DNA of 64,000 bases, from positions 1,198,501 through 1,262,500 of the forward strand of contig JACYXH010000087.1 in NCBI GenBank assembly GCA_026745465.1, in the 5' to 3' direction. Source of the DNA: Lota lota. Taxonomy: Eukaryota > Chordata > Actinopteri > Gadiformes > Lotidae. The position numbers and the translations under genes are program-made. The notes under the pieces were generated by a model. That model was not told the DNA's origin, searched no databases, and worked only from the letters and a program-made list of their open reading frames with translations. Positions 45,530 through 64,000 of the stretch are shown one piece after another (positions within the stretch are counted from its first letter, which is position 1; every line of letters begins with the position of its first letter).

Positions 45530-45605
45530 ACGCCCGGGGTGGCGCAGCGCTAGGTTGAGTTCCTACACTCGTCCGAAAGGGAATGCATTGCAACGCTGAT
45601 GCTGG
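45530..45605 (+). repeat. possible tRNA-derived SINE head
   Basis: GGGGTGGCGCAGCGCTAGG followed by GGTTGAGTTCC resembles degenerate A and B boxes of polymerase III promoters. It begins just outside the preceding terminal-repeat element. Weak. Confidence 0.25.
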
Positions 45606-45840
45606 GCTCTGTTTGACCTTGTCATGGACATGTAGCCTTATAAGGGTCTTGTCCAGCAAAAGACCATCCTGTGTTTAATGTGAATTATTATTAACCAGTG
45701 TAGCTCTAAACACCGCTTTTACCATAGGACATTTAATTTAAAGTTGTCAAAGATTAATTTGTGTTTGTCCAGTCACCTCGTTAGGGTGCTATAAATTGCC
45801 CAGGTGTATACATTGGCCTTTAACACAGACAGGTAATAGT

Positions 45841-45963
45841 AGTAGGTGTAATTTAATAACAGGTGTAGCTCATTCAGTTAATTACATAGGTCTAGGTATG
45901 CCAGTGCATGGAATTCATATAGCATGAGAAACACCTGCGTTTGCCCCTACTATTACACCCGTG
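45841..45963. repeat. short palindromic dispersed repeat, copy 1
   Basis: Ends are inverted (AGGTGTAAT...ATTACACC; ACAGGTGT...ACACCTG) and the middle contains TATGCCAGTGCA. A related copy lies at 57731-57833. Confidence 0.55.
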
Positions 45964-46499
45964 TGCTGAAGGACTATTGGGTCTAGCTGCAAGAGTCCAG
46001 TTGGAACTGAAGAGAGAACACCTTTAGTTGTCTCTTCACAAAAGTTGTAGATAGGAATCGGTGTGCGTTTTCAGTTTTGGTAGATGTTCAGTCATTTTCG
46101 GTTGGCAGTCGTTGAGCATAGTACATGGTATCCCCATTATGAACTTTAGAACCTGTTGGCCCAATTGTGTGTGATAATTTTGTCCAGGGTATATACACGG
46201 TATTCCTATGCCACCTTTTGTAACCTGAGTGTACTCTTTTGGGTTTGTCAGTGTTTAATCTTTGGTTAGTACCACTGCGCAACACTTTTCCATTGAGTCG
46301 TGTGTGGGATCGTAACACCGGCTGTGCCTGGTTCACCTCTGGAGGAAGTGGATGGGATCCTCTGAAAGTCCGGTTTCTAGTCCCTCTCTCTGGTACCACC
46401 GCTTCTGTCCCATCCAACAACTTGAGTGGGACTCAACAGAACAAGGTCCTTCTTGGTTGCCTCTGTTCTCCTCCGCACCCATAGGTGTAATTCAGGTGC

Positions 46500-49400
46500 T
46501 TTGCTGAGTAGCATAGTGGGTGCTTCGTCCTGTAAATACACTTCATATAATGGGACCTTCTCATTACAGCTATACCGATGGCTGCTGATACAGCTTCAAT
46601 GAAAAGTAGAGGTTAATCGATGTTGTATGATTTCTGTTGTTCCTTTTTGCATGCATTACTTCTCTAATTTAAAGGCTTTGATTATTATTTCCTATTTCTT
46701 AATCTGTAAAAGTGTGCATTCACTCACTTTATTCTATTATTAATTGTATCCAATGCAAATCAATATTATTTAACCACATTCAATAAAAAGCTAAATGTAA
46801 GACAGCTTTCCCTGTGTTCACTGTGTAACCTGCTGGCTCCACTTTTGACGATTGATCTAAAGACAACACACAGTCTACAGCTTCAGTAAAGACTCTGGAC
46901 CACATACATATTCCTTTTGAAGAGAAATAAAATGAAAGTCATTATTTTTTTAAATAAATATGGAAATGAGCAAGAAAGAAGGTGCCCCCTTTGTATGTGT
47001 GAGTGAGCGCTACACAGATGGATCAAACAGACCTCCTCTGTAATGTGACACTTGAGCTGGGCTTTGATCTGCCCCCTGTGCTTCCTGTCCGTCTCCAACT
47101 TGTTATTGGGTGCCCCTTCCCCCCCACCACCCTCTCCGCTGCCATCTAAATATAGCGGCCATCAAAGCAACTGTACGAGGCCCTTCAGCTACCATGAGCA
47201 TCACCAAAGAAGAGGTACCGAGAAGGAGACGAGAGCGGAGGGGCTGTGAGACGAGAGGAGAAACAAAACAGGGGTGCTGATTTTATTTCCTTCTTGTAAG
47301 TCGTTTTTTTGTTGTTGTTGTTGTTGTTGTTGTGTGTGTGAGCCATGGATAAGGGTTGATTTAACATTAAACAAGAGTTGAGTTAAGGTTTAAAATGACA
47401 CATCGGGAAAGGTTCAGGGTTAGATATTTAGTATTGACAATGAGCTGTAATGGATAATAAAGATCTTCTGGATCTGAATGAGTTACAAATGGTTATGGAG
47501 GTATAAGAGGTGGGATTGCATGGGTGTTCTTGGAGAGGTTAAGGTCTGGCCAAGATCCTTGTAGCTCCCAGACATTGGTCCTGACCCAGATGTTTCTCTC
47601 TCTTTATTGAAGCAAGCAGGTTTCACTGCTTGCCTCTTTCTTCACTTTATCTTGCCCGGATCACACATTACAGATGGGTTGTCATGACAACGGTATTCTG
47701 CGGTGACAGATTGATATTCCAACAGATGGGGATCGATTTATGGTGATCATCATTAATTAGCCAGTAATTAACATTAGTTACTGAAGTAATAAGCATTATT
47801 TTACAGCATTAGCATAGGGGTTAGGGTTAGTATTAGAGTTGGGTTTAGGGTTAGTGGGTTAAGGTTAGAATTAGGGTTAACCCTAATCCTATTAAATAAT
47901 GTCTATATTAATACCTTACAACATGAACACCATTATCTTTGTAAACAAGAACACCGTTAATAAACATGAACACCATTTGAATACTAGACCATTAGTTAAC
48001 ATTAGTTACTCAACTGTTGGTTAATGCTTATTACTGCATCAACTAATTTGAATGTGTTTAAACTTTGCATCACGATCCTCATTTTCGTCATCATTTTCAT
48101 TGTCACCACTGTTGTTGCCTTGATGACATCACATTAATAATTTCCATTATCCATGTCTTTATAACACCATGAATAAAACACAGACATCCAGGCTTCACAA
48201 GTGACTCTAGCAGATACCCCTGTATATCCTGTCATTTGACGTGTTGTTTGTTACATTATCTGCATTTAAATGTTGGTAAACGTGTTGGGATATTACTTAA
48301 ATGGGCAACATGTGGACAATATCTTCCTGCCGGACAACGTCGTGAATGATTATGAAGAAAATTTAAGATGATGTTAATGTCATTCGACGAAGAGAGAGCT
48401 CACCCTCATGGCGGCCTCATTGTTGTGGGATAACTTGTACATTATGCATTTCGAGTTTTAGTTATAAATTATATAACGTATAACTAAATAAAATATATAA
48501 ACAACAAAACATAGATGACATGGCATCGGCAATGATGTGAATTTACTGAGGCTAATGTTACAGCTTTCAGGTAACAATAAGCTAATGCTATAGCTAACTA
48601 GACATCGCCTGTCGGTTGGCGTATAGCCTGTAGCGAGGCAGACCTGGGATTTTCTTTTCAACGCCGTTTACATCCTCTTTTCCCTGGATAGTGCCATCGC
48701 AAACAGCTTTGTTGTGTGTGTTGAGATGGGTAGAGAGTGAACTCGGCCGGTAGGGTCCCAAAGCACACCGCGGTCACCTCGCGTACTGCGGTCTGCCATG
48801 GCTTTTAGGCGGATTTGTGTGGCGATTTCTATACGGTTTTTCTCTAAAACAAAGCAACATTTAACTCTGAAACTTTGTCGTAAGATATTACCGACATCAA
48901 AGGGTCCATTTTGAGATAAAACTCCATTTCCACCAAAAATGGAGTAAGCATTTGGAGGGCCGTGTACAGTTCCCCCATTTGTTTCATTCAAGATCATTGC
49001 ATTACATGGATCACAACAAGACAACGGCAACGTTTCTTATTTTTCATTTGATGTGTAACATAGACTGTTTATTTGAACAATTATTAAATACAAGTGATTT
49101 CTGTAACAAATGGTTATTAGAATATTGATTATTCTTGTTGACATCTTATTAGAGCATTGATCAGGCAGTTCAGAAGTGCTTTTCAGGTGACAGACAAGGT
49201 AAAGCACAGCTTGAAATATGATATCACAGTTTCAGGTTACACTAGATTTAAACATAATATATCTTTGCAGATACCAGGTTTTAAGCTGGTATCTATTTGA
49301 ATATACAATTTCTTTCCCATTATTTGTTTACCAGATAGGAAATACCATTTTTAAACATAACATCAATCTGAAAAGATCAGGTTTAAAGTTAAAATGTTTT

Positions 49401-49740
49401 ATTTATCATATGCACAGTATAACCATCAGATGCACAGTATAACCAGTATAAGCATAACAGCTGTCTAAAATACCAAGTTTAAACATAACAACTGTTTGGA
49501 GATTCCAGGTTTAAAGGACATCCCTCTTTGGAGATGCCACAATCACACCTGATCTCAGCGATGCCCCTGTATAGCTAACAAGAAGCATGAACACGCATGT
49601 TAAACAGCATATGGAACCTCTCTTTCCATCACCTCATGTCCAACGCTACTTAATGATAGCCCACAATGTCCCACTGTGCCACTGGTAACAGACCCATAAT
49701 CTCCAACTGTATAGTGAGGTCCTGATAGTGAGACTGCATA
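46500..49740. other. gene-poor interval between kazald and grin1
   Basis: No exons recognised. It is AT-rich with short palindromes, the telomere-like cluster at 47.8 kb and a CAA/TTG run at 47308-47335. Confidence 0.55.
47817..47895. repeat. degenerate telomere-like TTAGGG cluster
   Basis: Several GGTTAGGG/TTAGGGTTAG strings are followed by an inversion to CCCTAA (GGGTTAACCCTAATCC). It sits inside an AT-rich region with inverted copies of AACATTAGTTACT (about 47768 and about 48000), a structure common in fish hairpin-type MITEs. Confidence 0.55.
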
Positions 49741-49754
49741 AGTACTCAATGTGT

Positions 49755-50482
49755 TGGAAACACTTTAGATTAACTGCAACTTTGAAGCATTAAAAAAGCA
49801 GTAGTAAATACGGAATTCCTCATTTATAAAGAATTGTTCGTACACGAATACTCATTAGCTATTCATTATCAGTTATAAATGATAAATAACAATTAGATAA
49901 TGGTTCATAATATAATTTATAAAGCATAAGTGAATAATAATTTACAAACTATTTACAATGGGTTAATAACACTTTATAAACACACAAATAATGATGCAAT
50001 TCATGATTATGTCAGGTTGTTAGAAAACAATACTTAAGTATTTTGTGTGAGTTTATCTAAAGTGAGGACTATTTATGCCTTATCAAGCATTTATTTATTA
50101 TATTTAAAGGCTAGAAAGGCCTCAACTACAATTGCAGCAGTACCAAGTAATAAGTAGTGATACATAGCAAGACATATAGTCCTCACTTTATTTGAGCTCA
50201 CACAAAATACTTAATGAATGGTTTATAATTATGTTTATAAAACATTATTAACACGTTGTAAAAGTTTGTAAATCATCAACTAAACACACACGTTTAAAAG
50301 ATAATATAAACTATCTTTTAAACAATTTTCTCATTATCTTATTCATAATTTAACTGATTAGTAATTGTTTACTATTGAGTATTCATTTAGAAACAATGCT
50401 TTATAAATGCTGAATTCAGTATGAATTCACTATTTACTATGACTATTACACTTCAAAGTAGCAGTTATTCGAAAGTGCTGCC
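49755..50482. mobile_element. ~730-bp near-full-length palindrome (foldback/MITE-like)
   Basis: The left end (ACTTTAGATTAACTGCAACT, CATTTATAAAG, CGAATACTCATTAG) reappears inverted at the right end (CTTTATAAATG, GAGTATTC, AAGTAGCAGTTATTCGAAAGT). The inner pair TTTTGTGTGAGTTTATCTAA with AAGTGAGGACTAT is matched by ATAGTCCTCACTT...CACACAAAATACTT. There is no coding capacity. It is interpreted as a long hairpin non-autonomous DNA element; the family is unknown. Confidence 0.7.
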
Positions 50483-50554
50483 AATGTGCTACGTGTATAT
50501 CATGGAGATGGAACTAATGATGGACATGGAGGGGTGAACATAAAACCAAGTCCA

Positions 50555-51000
50555 AAGGGCAGCACATCCAACCAGCTTCACCCAGTCATCCTACCAGCTT
50601 CACCCAGTCATCCAACCAGCTTCACCCAGTCATCCAACTAGCCTCACTCAATCATCAAACAAGGTTCACAAAAACATCCAACCAGCTTAACTCAGTCATC
50701 CAACTAACTTCACTCAGTCATCCAACCAGCTTCACTCAGTCATCCAACCAGCTTCACTCAATCATCAAACCAGGTTCACAAAAACATCCAACCAGCTTCA
50801 CTCAGTCATCCAACCAGCTTCACTCAGTCATCCAACCAACTTCAGAAAGACATCAAACCAGCTTCATCCAGACATCCAGCTACTTTCACCCAGACATCCA
50901 ACCAGCTTCACCCAGACATCAGACCAGCTTCATCCAGAGATCCAGCTACTTTCACTCAGACATCCAACCATCTTTACCCAGACATTAGACCAGCTTCCAC
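50555..51000. repeat. minisatellite, ~20-22-bp unit
   Basis: About 20 copies of CATCCAACCAGCTTCACTCA with CCCAGT and CCCAGA variants. Confidence 0.9.
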
Positions 51001-53680
51001 TACAAGTCAGAGGATGAAAAGCTGGACAGATATGAGTTCATTTTAACAAACTTCTTTTAGCTCATAATAAAGCCATTCTTATTTCACATTAATATTCTTA
51101 TTGTTGAAATATACATACCACATTATTTAGAATAAACATAGAGTAATGCAAGTACGAATGATAAAGACTGAGTTTATCTCATATATGCTCACAATGACCA
51201 ACATAAACATTATCCCAAACCTAACGTTTAATGTTCTTTCTCCAAGTTCAACTGGAGGCTCGTGGTATCAGTGTTTACTACGTTGTCTGTTCAACAAGCC
51301 TTGTTTTTATGTGACATAAAAAACAACGCTACACGAAAGCTGAAAGTGGTGGCTGAATGGATTGTGGGTGAGGTAAATGTGTATAAGGGCAAAGGTCACA
51401 TGCTTTAGTCCTACTGAGCCTCACGGATTACAAATGTATCTGCATGTAATGGTCCTCTGCTAGCAACGTTATACCCAGAATGTGTTCTCTGTGTTGCTGC
51501 GGAAACACGGGAATCTGGGCAGAAGCAGGTTTCGACCTACATAGACCCACTAGCCCATATTGGCATATGAGGGCATCTACTGGCAGATGTCAGTCTGGTC
51601 TTGACAAGATACGGCACTAAAATATACCTCAGGGCACCATGTTACTTATCACGTATAATATTCATAGAAACATATTATGCAATATAAAGTGTTACACACA
51701 ATATGTTAGTGCTTCAAAGGATAAACTCCCTCATCTATATTATTTGCTCACAAACAGAATAATCTTTGTTCATTTACAATTCAAGTGAAATGAAATGAAT
51801 AATTGTACATAATATCATAAGAATGTTATCATTAGGAATTAAATATTTCATTTGTTAGGAATCGAATAAGAATCATAGAACAAGTGTAAAATAAATCATG
51901 CTCCAGTTCAACAAAAATCCAATAAAATGCATAATCTCAGAGTGGAAGAGAGAAAGGCAGGAAGAGAAAGCGAGAGGAAGAGAGAGGAAGAGAGAGAGAG
52001 AGAGAGAGCTCAGTATAACACGATCACAGGACGTTGGATCTGCTGAAGGTGACTGGCGTCATCACAGTGCGACGGAGCAGAATTTGATGTGAAAATAATT
52101 TCTAATCTCGGTATAAAAAGAACACTTTCTTTTACGACTAACCAGTTTGGTCTGAACAAGAAAAAACATAAGATGAAGCAGTAGCATGGATATTTACATA
52201 CAAACATATAAACATACAAACAAGCATCTTTTTTTGACATCAACTGTTTTGCCTCAGCACTGTGGCCTTAGTAGCACTTGGAATTGTGATTCACTGGATT
52301 TACAAAAGAGTTTCTGCCGTAGTTATTACTAAATATATATGACTAGGGTTGTACATAGCAATGGCATGTTTTCTTTTTTGAATGGCTGTAGGCTCTGCAG
52401 CAGGGATTCACAACCTACAGTAATTTAGAAGTCAACCATAACCCATTATCAAGCCATACCATTGTTACTCATGTACCATATGTGGCTATTTATATTACAG
52501 TAATGATGCATTTTATCTCAAAAATACAATTCACATTGTTTTCATTACAATGTATATAACAAAAGAAAATGTGGTCAATAATTTGGCAGACCACCTGCAA
52601 TACCCTCACATACCACTCTAATGATGGTCCAGGTTGTAAATCACTGCTCTACAGCTTTACATTACAGTGCTGGACAAACATGCCAACATCATAACACCTG
52701 CATTCTACTTCCATCATAAGCTGTATTGAGCTACATAAATCTGATGAGAAATGTGGGCCATGAGGCTTATCCATTGAACACTTTTTAATGTATAGCTGTA
52801 GCAAGTACTGGACAAATAAACTCATAATACAAACGGAATAAGTGTTTGAAGTCTTTCTTAAAGAAGCAGCAGCTACAATTCACTTAGCATTATGCATATG
52901 CACTGTGAATGTCTAATGGTTATTGATTCTGGACAATGATAAGCTACTCAAGCCGTGTTCATTGGTTCAAACAGGTAATCAGCATATATCCAGGGGCATG
53001 TCCAGATTAGTTTGGTGGGGGGAGGGGGCAGGAGAGGCACAGAATAACACAGGGGACATGACTCACTTTTTACATTGTGTAGTCAAAACACAAAACAATT
53101 CTGTTAACTGCCAGCTTTAGTTGGGGTGGAAATTAGGGGGGCCAATCCCCCAAAAAATTGGTGGGACATGTGCAGACCCAGGCCCACTTTCCAGGACATG
53201 CCCCTGGATATATCCATGATGAATATCAAACCAAAATGTATTTGATGATATGACTTCCAGTTGGCTGAGGTCAGAATGGCAGATTAGTCTCTCTGTATAT
53301 TTCAGAAAGACAGCCAAACGAGTTACCCTCCTGAACCTCAAGTTAACCTATTATCCTAATCCTATTATAACCCAAAGAAAAGCGAAACGGTAATCCAAAA
53401 ATACATACCTTTCTAAACCGCGTATAGTTACACATATATATAACATATGAATACGTACATATAGTATAGCTGACGGAGATACATACAGTATATAGCTCTG
53501 AATAGCCAGCTTCATGTGTTTTATGTAATCTTAAGAGTACAGATGGCAGCTACATCAGCCCTATGCTGTGGAATGTCTGTTTTGTTAGGAAGTGAGTTTT
53601 TGTTCTTTCCATCAAGGACTCATCCCAGGAAGGTGTCCTGAAGCAAGTTCCCTTGGGTTCTAGACATTACTAGTCAAATA
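51001..53680. other. 3' flank of grin1, no gene seen
   Basis: AT-rich unique sequence with no recognisable exons. A (GA)n run at 51975-52008. The grin1 poly(A) site may lie here but I could not place it. Confidence 0.5.
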
Positions 53681-53689
53681 CAGAGATGA

Positions 53690-54095
53690 ACTACAGGTGG
53701 ATCAGTCTGAACTACAAGTCAAGCGGATCAGTCTAAACTACAAGTCAGGTGGATCAGTCTGAACTACAAGTCTGGTGGATCAGTTTGAACTACAAGTAAC
53801 GTGGACCAGTCTAAAGTACAAGTCAGGTCGATCCGTCTGAACTACATGTCAGGTGGATCAGACTAAACTACAAGTCAGGTGGATCAGTTTGAACTACAAG
53901 TCAGGTGGATCAGTTAGAATTACATGTCAGGTGGATCAATCTGAACTACAAGTCAGGTGAATGAGTCTAAATTACATGTCAGGTGGATCAGTCCAAACTA
54001 CAAGTCAGGTGGATCAGGCTGAGCTACAAGTCATGTATGCTGGACTGAACCACAAGTCATGTATATCAGACTGAACTACAGGTCATGTAACTCAG
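53690..54095. repeat. minisatellite, ~26-bp unit, grin1 3' UTR region
   Basis: About 15 copies of GGTGGATCAGTCTGAACTAC plus AAGTCA, beginning some 340 bp downstream of the grin1 stop codon on the transcribed strand. Confidence 0.9.
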
Positions 54096-54275
54096 TCTGA
54101 ACCTCTGTTACATGGTACACCATCTTTAAAATTGCACAGAAAATTATACCTTGAAACGAAAATGATTGACCTCTGTAAGCAGGATGAGAAAATGTGTGTG
54201 TATGTGTGCGTGTGTTTGTGTTTGTATCTAGAGTAGAGCTCATGACGTGATTGTTTGGGGATGACCTGTGGTGTT

Positions 54276-54284
<9 letters not shown>

Positions 54285-54349
<65 letters not shown>
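54285..54349. repeat. (GT)n microsatellite in grin1 3' UTR
   Basis: About 32 GT units, 85 bp downstream of the grin1 stop codon on the transcribed strand. Confidence 0.93.
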
Positions 54350-54350
<1 letters not shown>

Positions 54351-54434
54351 GGCCGATAGAGAAGGTGTAACAGCATGGATATTCTGGCTGGGATATTGAA
54401 TGCCCCCCTCTCCCCTTTTTCATGTGGGCGTGTC

Positions 54435-63974
<9,540 letters not shown>

Positions 63975-64000
63975 TCACTATCTACGATTATTTAGTCGTT

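Noticed and set aside
46088..46420. Minus-strand open frame of 110 codons with a basic, Arg-rich composition reminiscent of a retroelement tail
   Set aside because: No diagnostic motif, flanking LTR or second domain; too weak to name.
50555..51000. Direct repeats considered as a CRISPR-like array (also 53690-54095 and 62745-63000)
   Set aside because: Units are contiguous tandem copies without unique spacers, in a vertebrate genome.

Overview
This is vertebrate nuclear DNA, almost certainly from a ray-finned fish. All genes are split into short exons with GT-AG introns. (CA)n/(TG)n microsatellites and minisatellites are extremely abundant. The transposons (L2-type LINE, BEL/Pao LTR element, piggyBac-like relic, palindromic MITEs) are typical of teleosts. 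The encoded proteins are orthologues of human TSC1, CEL, DOK1, a KAZALD-family protein and GRIN1. I read the exons by hand and checked that the reading phase carries across every junction; the one junction that fails is flagged.

Layout, left to right: (1) 280-10738, minus strand: tsc1 (hamartin), 20 coding exons, running off the left edge before its C-terminus; a probable non-coding first exon and promoter lie near 11.5 kb. (2) 12898-23525, plus: cel (bile-salt-activated lipase), 12 exons, divergently arranged with tsc1, with a TATA box, a truncated L2 LINE in intron 9 and a large inverted repeat just after the stop codon. (3) 25453-30545, plus: a dok1-like docking protein, 8 exons, also with a TATA box. 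(4) 31013-37292: a whole BEL/Pao-type LTR retrotransposon with 5-bp target duplications and nearly identical LTRs but a broken, deleted coding region. (5) 37.5-41.2 kb: two minisatellite fields, the second with a 172-bp higher-order repeat that runs into the last visible kazald exon. (6) 41171-43044, minus: a kazald-family secreted protein (IGFBP-like, Kazal-like and Ig-like modules). (7) 43.1-54.4 kb: a gene-poor interval with MITE-like palindromes, telomere-like repeats and minisatellites. (8) 54435-63941, minus: the 3' part of grin1 (NMDA receptor GluN1), including the C1 cassette exon and the terminal exon that ends in the STVV PDZ ligand; it runs off the right edge.

The genes do not form an operon or pathway. 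They are a conserved vertebrate neighbourhood: TSC1, CEL and GRIN1 all map to human 9q34. I see no evidence of a new biological system. The most informative points are a 38-nt tsc1 microexon, a fish GluN1 C1 cassette lacking some of the mammalian phospho-serines, a kazald reading frame that terminates inside a minisatellite, microsatellites that directly form splice-site flanks, an unusual GQSSG nucleophile elbow in cel, and several uncatalogued palindromic elements.
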